Of a stretch of DNA of 64,000 nt, positions 8,280 through 17,071 are shown one piece after another (position 1 is the stretch's first letter; the number at the start of each line of letters is the position of its first letter). The stretch is from contig NZ_JAPEPC010000001.1 of the NCBI RefSeq assembly GCF_026340465.1, positions 5,461,001-5,525,000 on the forward strand, read 5' to 3'. The position numbers and the translations under genes are program-made. The notes below the pieces were generated by a model, which ran no database searches, was not told where the DNA came from, and saw nothing but the letters and a program-made list of their open reading frames with translations. The stretch is from Streptomyces sp. NBC_01306 (GTDB lineage Bacteria > Actinomycetota > Actinomycetes > Streptomycetales > Streptomycetaceae).

Positions 8280-8640
8280 GTCTCACGTTCCGACGGTGCG
8301 GTGAGGCAGTCCGGCCGCGCACGTGAAGGCGGTGTGGAAGGCCCACGGTATTGCGGCCGGAGTCCTCTTCTGTCAGCCATGGGGACGTGAGAGCGTCACC
8401 CCGGCAGGTCCAGGCGACGGCCGGCGCGGCGACGAGCCCCGCAGACGAGCGACTGGGACACCGCGGTCGACTCGCCGGCGTGCTGCGCGCTTCCGCCGGA
8501 GTGCTGCGCGCTCATCAGCACGCTGCCGGCGCTCGGACCCAGCCGCCGCCGACACCGGCCTCAAGGGGGCCGAAGAGGTGGGACACCAGGGCGGAACACC
8601 GTGTCAGAGCCCTGTCGCCGCCGGGTAGCATGGCAGCACG
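8280..8640. other. Intergenic region between the ECF sigma gene and rnpB
   Basis: About 360 bp without a convincing gene. It must hold the divergent promoters of the sigma gene (-) and rnpB (+). TGCTGCGCGCT occurs twice about 20 bp apart near 8480-8511. I could not assign -35/-10 boxes with confidence. Confidence 0.5.
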
Positions 8641-9053
8641 GCAGACGAGTCGGCCGGACGGCCGCGTGGAGATCCTCCGGATCTTCCCGAGGAACGTCCG
8701 GGCTCCACAGAGCAAGGTGGTGGCTAACGGCCACCCGGGGTGACCCGCGGGACAGTGCCACAGAAAACAGACCGCCGGGGTCCGCAAGGCCCCCGGTAAG
8801 GGTGAAACGGTGGTGTAAGAGACCACCAGCGCCTGAGGTGACTCAGGCGGCTAGGTAAACCCCACCTGGAGCAAGGTCAAGAGAGGCCGTCGCACGACGG
8901 CTTTGCGCGGACGTTCGAGGGCTGCTCGCCCGAGTCCGCGGGTAGACCGCAGGAGGCCGGCAGCAATGCCGGTCGTAGATGGATGGCCGTCTCCCCGGCG
9001 ACCGCGAGGTTTCCGGGCGACAGAACCCGGCGTACAGGCCGGCTCGTCCTGTC
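8641..9053 (+). ncRNA. rnpB: RNase P RNA (type A, actinobacterial)
   Basis: This is the catalytic RNA of ribonuclease P, which matures the 5' ends of tRNAs. Conserved blocks are in order: GAGGAACGTCCGGGCTCC followed by ACAGAGCA (CR-I, about 8690-8715); GTGAAACGGTGGTGTAAGAG (about 8800); GGCGGCTAGGTAAACCCC (about 8847); and GACAGAACCCGGCGTACAGG near the 3' end (about 9019). The ends pair as helix P1: GACGAGTCGGCC at 8644-8655 with GGCCGGCTCGTC at 9037-9048, allowing one G-U. The length of ~410 nt fits. A very strong hairpin follows directly. Exact ends are good to a few nucleotides. Confidence 0.95.
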
Positions 9054-9055
9054 GC

Positions 9056-9097
9056 AAGGGGCCTCTGGCCAGCTTAATTGCTGGTCAGAGGCCCCTT
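9056..9097 (+). terminator. Strong terminator of rnpB
   Basis: AAGGGGCCTCTGGCCAGC pairs with GCTGGTCAGAGGCCCCTT (one mismatch) around the loop TTAATT. It sits 2-3 nt after the mature RNase P RNA end and also faces the convergent methyltransferase gene. Confidence 0.9.
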
Positions 9098-9144
9098 CGC
9101 ATGTCCCGGACCCCGTACGTACGGGCGGGTCCGTGCGGCCCCGC

Positions 9145-9930
9145 TCAGGGCTTACGGGCGACGAGCCCCCACTGGTCGACGGCTGTGGGGTTCTCTTCCG
9201 TCGGGCGCCAGAACGCGATGGATCCGAAGCCCGGTTCGACCAGTTCCAGGCCATCGGCGCATCGTGTGATCTCTTCCGGTTCCCGTACGAGGTAGGGAGG
9301 GTTGTCGCCCGAGTCGTACGCCTTCTGCGCCGCCAGCGTCTGCGGTGTCTTCACCGTGTCGCAGAGCACCAGATAGCTTCCCGACGGCATCCGGGCCATG
9401 TATCGCTGAACCACCTTGATCCCGTCGGCCGGGGTCAGATGTCCCAGGGTCGACAGCAGAAGCACGGCCACCGGCTCGGACAGGTCCAGCGTCTTCGCTG
9501 CTTCGTCCACCACCGCGTCCGTGTCGGACAGATCCCCCTCCACATAGTCCGTCCGGCCCTCCGGAGCGCTGACCAGCAGCGCCGAGGCATGGACCAGGAC
9601 GATGGGGTCGTTGTCGACGTAGACGATCCGGGCGTCCGGTGCGACGGACTGCGCGACCTCGTGAGTGCTGTTCTCCACCGGCAGCCCGGTTCCCACGTCC
9701 AGGAACTGACGCACGCCCAAGGAGGCCAGGTGGCGGACCGCCCGAGCCTGGAACGCCCGCGAAGCCTGCGCGATATCGGCCATCTGCGGGTACGCGGCGG
9801 TCACCGCGGCGGCCAGCTCCCGGTCCACCCGGTAGTTGTCCTTCCCGCCGAGCCACGCATTCCACACCCGCGCGGAGTGCGGTACGTCCGACCGGATCTT
9901 CTTCCGGAACTCGCCGTCATCAACAGCCAT
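9145..9930 (-). CDS. SAM-dependent methyltransferase (DUF574 / PF04672 type)
   Basis: The protein has 261 aa and belongs to a family greatly expanded in Streptomyces. It has the family opening HSARVWNAWLGGKDNYRVDRE, motif I as FLDVGTGLPVENSTHEVAQ, an acidic residue after the second strand in RIVYVDNDPIV, and the C-terminal FGSIAFWRPT. The substrate is unknown for most members. The ATG at 9930 (not the GTG one codon earlier) is 6 nt from GGAG. It lies downstream of the TIM-barrel isomerase gene on the same strand with a ~110-bp gap, so it is probably not part of that catabolic operon. Confidence 0.87.
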   Translation of the reverse strand: MAVDDGEFRKKIRSDVPHSARVWNAWLGGKDNYRVDRELAAAVTAAYPQMADIAQASRAFQARAVRHLASLGVRQFLDVGTGLPVENSTHEVAQSVAPDARIVYVDNDPIVLVHASALLVSAPEGRTDYVEGDLSDTDAVVDEAAKTLDLSEPVAVLLLSTLGHLTPADGIKVVQRYMARMPSGSYLVLCDTVKTPQTLAAQKAYDSGDNPPYLVREPEEITRCADGLELVEPGFGSIAFWRPTEENPTAVDQWGLVARKP

Positions 9931-10041
9931 CACGTTCTCCTACTCGCCTTGCACCGAGTGCAGTTGGCCAGGTGGTACCGGGTCGCGCCCACGGCATGAC
10001 CGTACCCTTGCCCCGACGAGAAGTTGCTCGTACGGCGTCCC

Positions 10042-10878
10042 TCAGGGCGCGTGCTTGTCGATGAGCCCGGACAGGTGCTGGTAGCTCTTGGTGGCCGCGT
10101 CCAGGGACGCGCACTCCACGGAGAGCACCAACTCGTGATCGGCGCGGGCGAGTGTGGCGACGATGCGGTCCCAGTCGATGACCCCTTCGCCGCAGGCGCA
10201 GCCGAGCATGCCGCGTACCTTGCCCCGGTAACGTGCGGCGTCCTCGTGCGATATGTCCTTGGCGTGCAGGTGGGTGACGCGGCCGACGATGTCCTCCAGC
10301 CACTGGTGCGGGTCGTTGCCGCTCAGATAGCTGTTGCCGGTGTCGAGATTGATGGTCAGCGCCGGGCTGTCGACGAGCCCCATGAGGCGGTCGAGCCGCT
10401 CCGGTGTCGCGGTGTACTCGCCGTGCGTCTCGATCGCGATGGCGATGCCCCGCGCCTCCGCCACCAGGGCCGCCTCCTGGAGCGTGTACCGCATGAGGGT
10501 GTAGTTCTCCTCTTCGGTGGTCCAGGACGGCAGCGGCCCGTCGTCAATCATGATCATGGGGGCGCCGCACTCGGCGGCGTAGCGGATGGACTGGCGCAGG
10601 TACTCGACGCTGACCTCCGGCTTGGCCAGCGGTGCGTGGCTGGACAGCGAGGAGATGCTCAGCCCCCGGCTCTCCGCGGCGTGCTTCAGACGGAGCGGGT
10701 CGTCGAGCATCGAGAGACTGTGGAAGTAGCCTGCCGCGCTGAGCAGTTCACGGCCCCAGTGGACCATCGGCTCGACGTACTTGTAGCCGATCGCCGCGGC
10801 CTGGTCCATGGCCCAGTCGAAGGACCCGTTCTCGAAGCGGGCGAACTCCAGGTTGAGGCCGAGTTTGATGTTGCCCAT
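10042..10878 (-). CDS. Sugar phosphate isomerase/epimerase-like TIM-barrel protein
   Basis: This 278-aa protein belongs to the xylose isomerase-like (AP endonuclease 2 fold) superfamily that includes IolE dehydratases, keto-sugar epimerases and C-deglycosidases. Candidate divalent metal ligands are E in AIAIETHGEY, D in LTINLDTGNSY, H in VTHLHAKDIS and E in LVLSVECAS. It is the last gene of the run GMC oxidoreductase - ThDP enzyme - isomerase and lies 20 nt after the ThDP gene. The expected substrate is a keto sugar or keto cyclitol made by the GMC enzyme; this is inference from context. It could be an isomerase, epimerase, dehydratase or glycoside-cleaving lyase; sequence alone does not decide. 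Confidence 0.85.
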   Translation of the reverse strand: MGNIKLGLNLEFARFENGSFDWAMDQAAAIGYKYVEPMVHWGRELLSAAGYFHSLSMLDDPLRLKHAAESRGLSISSLSSHAPLAKPEVSVEYLRQSIRYAAECGAPMIMIDDGPLPSWTTEEENYTLMRYTLQEAALVAEARGIAIAIETHGEYTATPERLDRLMGLVDSPALTINLDTGNSYLSGNDPHQWLEDIVGRVTHLHAKDISHEDAARYRGKVRGMLGCACGEGVIDWDRIVATLARADHELVLSVECASLDAATKSYQHLSGLIDKHAP

Positions 10879-10898
10879 GGTGTGTACCTTCCCTCCGG

Positions 10899-12695
10899 TC
10901 AGAAGCCGCGCTGGACGACGTACTCGTCACGGGTCGGCCCGTGGTACGCGGGGACGGTGATGTCCCACCAGCCGGTCGGGTGCATCTCGGTCCAGGGCAG
11001 TTCGTGCGCGCTCATGGCCTCGATGACCACCGGGCCGGGAGTGGCGAAGGCGCGGCGGACCGCGTCCGCGAGTTCGGCCGGGTTCTCGACGCGTTCGGCT
11101 GTGCAGCCCAGCGAGCGGGCGAACTCGGTGATGTCGGCGAAGTACGGCTTGCCGTCCTTGGTGGTCCAGCCGCTGACGATCTGGCGTTCCTTGCCGAAGA
11201 GATTGATCTGGAGGTCCTTGATCGCCTCCCAGCCGCCGTTGTTCAGCACGACCACGACCAGCGGAAGGCCGAGCATGACCGCGGTGGCCAGTTCGGTGCC
11301 GGTCTGCAGGAAGCTGCCGTCACCCACCATCGCCAGGACCGGCCGGTCACCGACGGCGGCCTGGGCGCCGATGGCGGCGGGCAGGCCGAAACCGATCCCC
11401 GACATGCCGCCGGCCACGATGTTGGTACGCGGCCCGTAGACGGGGAACTCGTTGAAGGCCTGGTTGGCCGGATTACTGGAGTCGGTGACCAGGATGCCCT
11501 CCCGGGGCAGAGCCTCGCGGATCTCCACCATGGCCCGGGAGTTGGTCATCGGCAGGTGGTCGGTGGTCCGCATCGGGCGCAGGTGCTCCTCCCACTGCGC
11601 CTTGAGGTCCTGCAACTCGGCGAAGTACTCGGAGGAGCGCCAGTCCGGGGCGTCGCCGAGCGTGTTCAGCTCGCCCAGCAGAGCGCTCAGGCTCGCCCTG
11701 GCATCGCCGACGACACCGACCTCGGCGGGGTAGTTCCGCCCGATCTCGAAGCCGTCGATGTCGATCTGGACGAGTTTGGTGCCGGGGATGTCGAAGGTGA
11801 CGCCCGGCTTGTAGGAGGAGGTGATGCGGTCGCTGAAACGGCAGCCGACCGCGAGGATGACGTCCGCGGTGCGGGTCACGCCGTTGCCGGGGATGGAGCC
11901 CATGTCGCCGCAAGGCCAGGCGTACAGGTCGTGGTCGGCGGGGAAGGCGCCCTTGCCCATGAAGGAGTGGGTCACGGGCGCGCCGAGACGTTCGGCGACG
12001 GCCACCAGTTCGGCGCCGGCCTCGGATGCGATGACGCCGCCGCCCGCCAGGATGACCGGGCGCCGGGCACCCGCCAGCAGCCGGGCGGCCTCCGCGATGC
12101 GCTCGGGGTCGCCGCCGGGGCGGCCGTGCGCGCGCCGGCGGCGGGTCTCCTCCGGCTCGTACGCGCCGTACTCGGCCTGGAGATCCTGCGGGATGTCCAG
12201 GAGGACGGGGCCGCGGCGGCCCTCGTACATGGTGTTGAAGGCCTGGGCCAGGACGGTGGGGAGCTGGTCGACCCGGCTCGGCTGCCACCAGCGCTTGACG
12301 ACGGGCTCGGCCATGCGCGGGAAGTTGTTGCCGTGCGGCCGGTCGATCTCCTGGAGCACCCCGTGGTTCTCCATGTAGGTGTGCACCGCGCCGGTGATCA
12401 GCAGGAAGGGCTGGGAGTCGGCGAAGGCCGTGGTCAGACCGGTGAGCGTGTTGGTCGCACCGGGACCGATGGACGTACAGCAGGCGGCGACCTTGCCGGT
12501 CGCACGGTAGTAACCGTCGGCCATGTGGGCGGCGCCCTGCTCGTGCATGGCCGGGACGACTTCGATCTCGTCCTTGCGGTCGACGAAGGCGTCGATGAGT
12601 GCGGTGTTGCCGTGTCCCGGGACGGCGAAGACTTTCTCCACCCCTTCGCGGATCAGGAAGTCGACGACGATCTGGCCGCCGGTGAGCCTGGGCAT
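10899..12695 (-). CDS. Thiamine-diphosphate-dependent enzyme (acetolactate synthase-like fold)
   Basis: The protein is 598 aa with three domains. The Pyr domain (about 1-170) carries the ThDP-activating Glu in VVPAMHEQGAAHMADGYYR. A central Rossmann domain follows (about 195-330, RRPVILAGGGV). The PP domain (about 375-540) has the cofactor motif GDGSFLQ...VVVVLNNGG. It resembles acetolactate synthase or glyoxylate carboligase in layout, but no regulatory subunit gene is adjacent and it sits between a GMC oxidoreductase gene (2-nt gap) and an isomerase gene. A catabolic role, such as ring hydrolysis of a dione as IolD does or a carboligation, is inferred. An RBS (AGAGG) precedes the ATG at 12695. 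Confidence 0.85.
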   Translation of the reverse strand: MPRLTGGQIVVDFLIREGVEKVFAVPGHGNTALIDAFVDRKDEIEVVPAMHEQGAAHMADGYYRATGKVAACCTSIGPGATNTLTGLTTAFADSQPFLLITGAVHTYMENHGVLQEIDRPHGNNFPRMAEPVVKRWWQPSRVDQLPTVLAQAFNTMYEGRRGPVLLDIPQDLQAEYGAYEPEETRRRRAHGRPGGDPERIAEAARLLAGARRPVILAGGGVIASEAGAELVAVAERLGAPVTHSFMGKGAFPADHDLYAWPCGDMGSIPGNGVTRTADVILAVGCRFSDRITSSYKPGVTFDIPGTKLVQIDIDGFEIGRNYPAEVGVVGDARASLSALLGELNTLGDAPDWRSSEYFAELQDLKAQWEEHLRPMRTTDHLPMTNSRAMVEIREALPREGILVTDSSNPANQAFNEFPVYGPRTNIVAGGMSGIGFGLPAAIGAQAAVGDRPVLAMVGDGSFLQTGTELATAVMLGLPLVVVVLNNGGWEAIKDLQINLFGKERQIVSGWTTKDGKPYFADITEFARSLGCTAERVENPAELADAVRRAFATPGPVVIEAMSAHELPWTEMHPTGWWDITVPAYHGPTRDEYVVQRGF

Positions 12696-12697
12696 AT

Positions 12698-14290
12698 CTA
12701 CCTCTTGTTCGTGTGCTGGACGTTCGTGTGCTGGGCGGGGGCGGCTGCGGGGGAGGCGCCGGTGAGGTGGTCCGCGACGCGCAGGGCGTTCGCGGCGATG
12801 GTCAGCGCCGGGTTCATCACCGGCAGCGACGGGAAGAAGGACGAGTCGACGACGTAGAGGTTGTCGACGCCGTGCGAGCGGCAGTTCGCGTCCAGTGCGG
12901 AGGTCGCGGGGTCGGTGCCGGCCCGGACGGTGCCGGCCTGGTGGGAGTTGACCTCGATGCCGGTCCGCTGGCTGAACACCAGGGGGAACCCCATGCGGCG
13001 CAGGATCTTCCTGGTCTCCCGGACGAGGACCTCGTGCGCACGTACGTTGTTGGGCTTCCAGTTGATCCGGATGTCCCCGGCGGACGTCAGGGTGACGCGG
13101 TTGTCCGAGTCGGGCAGGTCCTCGGTGAACAGCCACCAGTCGATGCTGCGGTGGGCGGCGTAGCGGAGTGCCCAGGTGGGGATGGCGGGGCGCTGGCCGG
13201 CCATCATCTCCGCCTGGAGCTTGCCGATGAGCTGGACGTGCCCCAGCGGGTAGGGGTGGTCAGCGGTGCCCTTGGTGTAGAAGTCGTTGAAGTACAGGGT
13301 CTTCTGGAACTCCGCGGTGTTCTTCCGGGTCGGGTGGACGCCGACCATCACGGAGTTGTTGTGGACCATGTAGTGGCGGCCGACGGTGCCGGAGGAGTTG
13401 CCGAGCCCGTCCGGGTGCTGCGGGTTCGCCGAGCGCAGCAGGAGGGCTGCGGAGTTGACGGCGCCGCAGGAGACGACCACGGTGCCGGCGCCGACAGTGA
13501 CGGGCGCTCCGTTGCGGAGGAGCTCCACGCCGGTCGCCTTGCTGCCGGAGTCGTTCGTGAGCACCCGGGTGACCCGGGCGTTGGTGACCAGCTCGACCGA
13601 ACCGGCGGCCAGGGCGGGCCGGACACAGCAGACGTCGGCGTCGGACTTGGCCAGGACCCGGCAGGGGAACCCGTCGCAGAAGGCACAGCGGATACAGGAT
13701 CCGCCGTCCCGCAGGTCCAGGCCGAGCGGGATGCTCGACGGGGTGAGCCCCATGCGGGTCAGGGCGTCGGCGGCCTCCTGGACCGGCGGCTCGTGTCCGA
13801 TCGCCGGGTAGGGGAAGGGCTCGGACCGGTCCAGGGTGGGGTCGTCGAACTGGTCCCCGTGCACGCGGAAGAGCGTCTCGGCGCGCAGGTAGTACGGCTG
13901 CAGGACTTCGTACGGGAAGGGCCACTCCGGCGAGGTGCTGGCCTCGTGCTCCGTCGCCCGGAAGTCCTCGCGGCGGAACCGTACGAGCGAGGAGCCGTAG
14001 AGCTTCGTGTTGCCGCCGACGTAGTAGTAGTTGCCGGGCGTGAAGGCCTTGCCGCTCGCGTCGTACCACTGCTCCGCGTTCTGGTAACGGTGGCGGCGGA
14101 AGATGGCTCCGGCGTCCCAGTTCTGCTTCTCCTGCGGCAGGAAGTCACCGCGTTCGACGAGAAGCACGCTGGCGCCGACGTCCTTGAGGGCGTAGGCCAT
14201 CGTGGCGCCGCCCATGCCGGAGCCGACGATCACGAAGTCGTAGTGCGACCCGGTGGGGCCGTCATTGGGGAGAGCTGGTTTTCCGTTCAT
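12698..14290 (-). CDS. GMC-type FAD-dependent oxidoreductase
   Basis: The protein is 530 aa. The N-terminal dinucleotide motif is VIVGSGMGGATMAYAL with the adenine-ribose Glu in VLLVERGDF. Mid-protein SCIRCAFCDGFPC is a Cys-rich loop seen in pyranose- and C-glycoside-oxidising GMC enzymes. The C-terminal active site has the usual pair: His in EVNSHQAGTVRAG and Asn in PVMNPALTIAAN. It probably oxidises a secondary alcohol of a sugar, glycoside or cyclitol to a ketone. The ATG at 14290 follows AGGGA; the frame extends upstream without support. A 15-bp-period duplication near the 3' end produces the repeated QHTN tail. It is the first gene of the three-gene operon, divergent from the LacI-type regulator. 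Confidence 0.87.
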   Translation of the reverse strand: MNGKPALPNDGPTGSHYDFVIVGSGMGGATMAYALKDVGASVLLVERGDFLPQEKQNWDAGAIFRRHRYQNAEQWYDASGKAFTPGNYYYVGGNTKLYGSSLVRFRREDFRATEHEASTSPEWPFPYEVLQPYYLRAETLFRVHGDQFDDPTLDRSEPFPYPAIGHEPPVQEAADALTRMGLTPSSIPLGLDLRDGGSCIRCAFCDGFPCRVLAKSDADVCCVRPALAAGSVELVTNARVTRVLTNDSGSKATGVELLRNGAPVTVGAGTVVVSCGAVNSAALLLRSANPQHPDGLGNSSGTVGRHYMVHNNSVMVGVHPTRKNTAEFQKTLYFNDFYTKGTADHPYPLGHVQLIGKLQAEMMAGQRPAIPTWALRYAAHRSIDWWLFTEDLPDSDNRVTLTSAGDIRINWKPNNVRAHEVLVRETRKILRRMGFPLVFSQRTGIEVNSHQAGTVRAGTDPATSALDANCRSHGVDNLYVVDSSFFPSLPVMNPALTIAANALRVADHLTGASPAAAPAQHTNVQHTNKR

Positions 14291-14452
14291 GGGGTTCGTC
14301 CCTGGCTGGAGCTGGAGAGGGGTGCGTGCGGAAGATCCGCTACGGGGTGGCGGGGGGTGCGGAGACCGCTCGTCCGCCGGCACTGCGGTGTGCGGCACCC
14401 CATGGCCCGGAAGGGTGGCGGGACGGGCTGCGAGTCTTCGGTGATCACTTTA

Positions 14453-14466
14453 GTTATTCGATTAAC
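14453..14466. promoter_or_regulatory. Candidate LacI-family operator
   Basis: GTTATTCGATTAAC is a near-palindrome (12 of 14 positions symmetric) centred on CG, the usual form for LacI/GalR-type operators. It lies in the 296-bp divergent region between the GMC oxidoreductase gene (starts at 14290, -) and the LacI regulator gene (starts at 14587, +), in a locally AT-rich stretch that probably holds both promoters. Confidence 0.7.
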
Positions 14467-14586
14467 CGACGCGAGGCTAACATCGCGACCCGGGCTGTCA
14501 ACAGAGGTGAATGCGGCCCGCAACGCCCGGAAGCGCGCTGGGTAGGGTTGCCGGCGAACCACGCCGACGAGGGGAAGCAGGCGCCA

Positions 14587-15651
14587 GTGGTCACCATGCG
14601 TGATGTAGCACGGGCGGCGGGTGTCTCCCAGGCGGCCGTCTCCTACGCGTTCAGCCGGCCGGAGAAGCTGTCCGCGGCGCAGCGCGAACGCGTCCTGCAG
14701 ATCGCCGAGGAACTCGGATACACCGGTCCGCACTCGGTCGGCCGTACGCTGCGGACCGGCCAGGTCGGGGCGCTCGGCCTGATGGTCACGGACTCGCTGC
14801 CCTACGCCTTCGACGACCCGGCCACCGCCGCGCTGCTGCGGGGAATCGCCGAGGTCGGCGAGGTGTCCGAGACGGCGCTCACCCTGCTGCCGTGTCCGCT
14901 GGAGTCGGAACGGCTGACTCAGAACTCCGGTGTGTTGCTGCGGGGGCTCGTCGACGGCTTCCTCGCCTACGCCCTGCCCGAGGGGCATCCCGCGGTGGAG
15001 ACCGTGCTGCGCAGGCGGTTGCCGGTGGTGGTCATCGACGGTCCCAACCCCGGAGGGCTTCCCTGGGTGGGGATCGAGGACCGTGCAGCCGCCCGGTCGG
15101 CCGCCGCTCACCTGCTGGCCCTGGACCACCGTTCGGTCGGCATCCTGGTCGACCGGCTGGTGCCCGACGGCTACCGCGGCCCTGTCACTCCCGCCCGGCA
15201 GCGCGCGGCACGCGACCGGGTGATGAAGGAACGGCTGGCGGGCTACGCCGCCGCCTTCCGCGCGGCCGGCCTGCCGTGGGGGGAGGTCACCGTCATCGAG
15301 GCGGGAGGCTTCGACGAGACCGCTTCGCTGGCCGCGGCCGGGACCCTGCTGGCGGAAGCCGGCCCCATCACGGCCGTGCTCGCCGGTACCGACGTCCTGG
15401 CGCTCGCGGCGATGCGGACCGCCCGCAGTCGCGGCCTGCGCGTTCCCGAGGATCTCTCGGTGATCGGGTTCGACGACCTTCCCGGTGCGGCCGGCGCACA
15501 ACTGACCACCGTGCGCCAGCCGTTGGTCGAGAAGGGGCGAAGCGCCACCCGGCTGCTGCTGGATGTGATCGCGGGCGCCGAGCCGAAGGAGATCCTCCTG
15601 CCGACGGAACTGGTCGTACGGGCGACGACCGCCCGGCCCGGGCACGGCTGA
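14587..15651 (+). CDS. LacI-family transcriptional regulator
   Basis: The protein is 354 aa. The N-terminal helix-turn-helix reads MRDVARAAGVSQAAVSYAFS, with the hinge helix region RERVLQIAEELGY. The periplasmic-binding-like effector domain follows (VGALGLMVTDSLPYAF, FLAYALPEGHPAV, AVLAGTDVLALAAM, LSVIGFDDLPGA, LTTVRQPLVEKG). The GTG at 14587 follows GGGGA; an ATG three codons later is an alternative. The effector is presumably a sugar-like intermediate of the divergent GMC/ThDP/isomerase operon. The palindrome at 14453-14466 is its probable operator. It converges with the HisD-like gene with only 2 bp between stops. Confidence 0.9.
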   Translation: MVTMRDVARAAGVSQAAVSYAFSRPEKLSAAQRERVLQIAEELGYTGPHSVGRTLRTGQVGALGLMVTDSLPYAFDDPATAALLRGIAEVGEVSETALTLLPCPLESERLTQNSGVLLRGLVDGFLAYALPEGHPAVETVLRRRLPVVVIDGPNPGGLPWVGIEDRAAARSAAAHLLALDHRSVGILVDRLVPDGYRGPVTPARQRAARDRVMKERLAGYAAAFRAAGLPWGEVTVIEAGGFDETASLAAAGTLLAEAGPITAVLAGTDVLALAAMRTARSRGLRVPEDLSVIGFDDLPGAAGAQLTTVRQPLVEKGRSATRLLLDVIAGAEPKEILLPTELVVRATTARPGHG

Positions 15652-15653
15652 CC

Positions 15654-16982
15654 TCACCTGCCGGATTCGCCGAGGCGTACGTCGTGGTCGCTCCACGACA
15701 GGCCCGCCTCGCCGTACCGGGCCGCGCGCAGGTCACCGGAGCGGGCGTGACCCTCGAAGTTCTCCAGGCGGGAGGCCCGACCGCAGATCTCGCCCAGCAG
15801 CGCACTGCTGGCCTTGTTCCGGACCTCCTGGTAGGTCACGGTCTTGAGGTACTTGCCCACCCACAGACCGCCGGTGTACCGGGCTGCGCCCATGGTCGGC
15901 AGGACGTGGTTGGTGCCGATGACCTTGTCACCGTAGGGAACGCAGGTGTCCTGGCCGAGGAAGAGGGCGCCGTAGTCCCGCATGCCGGTCAGGGCATCCC
16001 GCGGTTCGGCGGTGAAGATCTGCACGTGCTCGCTGGCGTAGGTGTCGGCCAGGGCGAAGGCCTCGTCCTGGCCGTCCACCACCACGACCTCGCCGTGGTC
16101 GCGCCAGGCCGCACCGGCGACCCTCCCGGTCGGCATGGCGGGCAGCAGTTCGCCGATGAACTCGATCGTGCGCCGGCCGACCTCGCGGGAGGTGGTGATC
16201 AGGACCGCCGGGGAGTCCGGGCCGTGCTCGGCCTGGCTGAGCAGGTCCACGGCGACCGTGAACGGGTCGGCGGTGTCGTCGGCGACGATGAGCACCTCGG
16301 TGGGCCCGGCGAACAGGTCGATCCCCACCTCGCCGAACAACTGCCGCTTGGCCTCGGCCACATAGGCGTTGCCGGGGCCGGCCAGCATATGGACCGGGTC
16401 GACGGTCTCGGTGCCCAGGGCAAGTGCGGCGACCGCCTGCACTCCGCCGAGTACGTAGATCTCCTCCGCGCCCGCCATGTGCATGGCGGCGACGCTGACC
16501 GGCGGCGGGGCGCCCTCGTTCGGAGGGGTGGTGGCGGCCACCCGCTCGACGCCCGCCACCTTCGCCGTGACGATGGTCATGTGCGCGGAAGCGGTGAGCG
16601 GGTAACGGCCGCCCGGCACATAGGCACCGGCCGCCGAGACCGGGATGTTGCGCTGTCCCAGGAACACGCCCGGCAGGGTCTCGATCTCGAAATCGTGCAG
16701 GGAGTCGCGCTGTGCCTGTGCGAAGTTCTGCACCTGCTGCTGCACGAAACGCAGATCTTCGAGGACGCCGGCGGGAACCGACGAGACGATGGATTTGATC
16801 TCCTGTGCGCCGAGCCGGTAGGACGGCCGGTCCCAGGAGTCGAACTTCGCCGAGTACCGGCGGACGGCGTCGTCGCCGTTGGCCCGCACGTCGGCGATGA
16901 CCTCGGCGACGGTGTCGACGACCTCCGGGCGGCTGCTGCGCGCACCGCTCTTGGCGGCGGCGGACTTCAGTACAACGGGCAC
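15654..16982 (-). CDS. Histidinol dehydrogenase-family NAD-dependent dehydrogenase (HpsN-like)
   Basis: The protein is 442 aa with the HisD fold: GAYVPGGRYPLTASAHM, AGPGNAYVAEAKRQLFG, the zinc-ligand pair in SQAEHGPDSP, the catalytic Glu-His in YASEHVQIF, HVLPTMGAARYTGGLWVGKYLK and a C-terminal His in FEGHARSGD. True HisD usually has HLEL and TGGTARF-type sequences at the equivalent places. Together with the catabolic neighbours and the absence of his genes, this points to a paralogue such as sulfopropanediol 3-dehydrogenase, which oxidises a primary alcohol to an acid in two NAD-dependent steps. The substrate is not determined. It lies downstream of the MmsA-like gene with a ~90-bp gap. Confidence 0.82.
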   Translation of the reverse strand: MPVVLKSAAAKSGARSSRPEVVDTVAEVIADVRANGDDAVRRYSAKFDSWDRPSYRLGAQEIKSIVSSVPAGVLEDLRFVQQQVQNFAQAQRDSLHDFEIETLPGVFLGQRNIPVSAAGAYVPGGRYPLTASAHMTIVTAKVAGVERVAATTPPNEGAPPPVSVAAMHMAGAEEIYVLGGVQAVAALALGTETVDPVHMLAGPGNAYVAEAKRQLFGEVGIDLFAGPTEVLIVADDTADPFTVAVDLLSQAEHGPDSPAVLITTSREVGRRTIEFIGELLPAMPTGRVAGAAWRDHGEVVVVDGQDEAFALADTYASEHVQIFTAEPRDALTGMRDYGALFLGQDTCVPYGDKVIGTNHVLPTMGAARYTGGLWVGKYLKTVTYQEVRNKASSALLGEICGRASRLENFEGHARSGDLRAARYGEAGLSWSDHDVRLGESGR

Positions 16983-17071
16983 GGCTGGTCTCCTTGAGGA
17001 AAGGGAAAGCGGAGGGGGGAACTGTTCGGCCCGCGGAGAGGGGAACTACTCGGCCCGCGGAGGGGCGGCGG

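Noticed and set aside
10899..12695. Housekeeping acetolactate synthase large subunit
   Set aside because: There is no small regulatory subunit or ilvC/leu gene beside it, and it is in an operon with a GMC oxidoreductase and an isomerase under a LacI-type regulator.
15654..16982. Biosynthetic histidinol dehydrogenase (hisD)
   Set aside because: There are no other his genes nearby, the neighbours are catabolic dehydrogenases, and the conserved blocks fit HpsN-type paralogues better. A search for a second hisD in the genome would decide.
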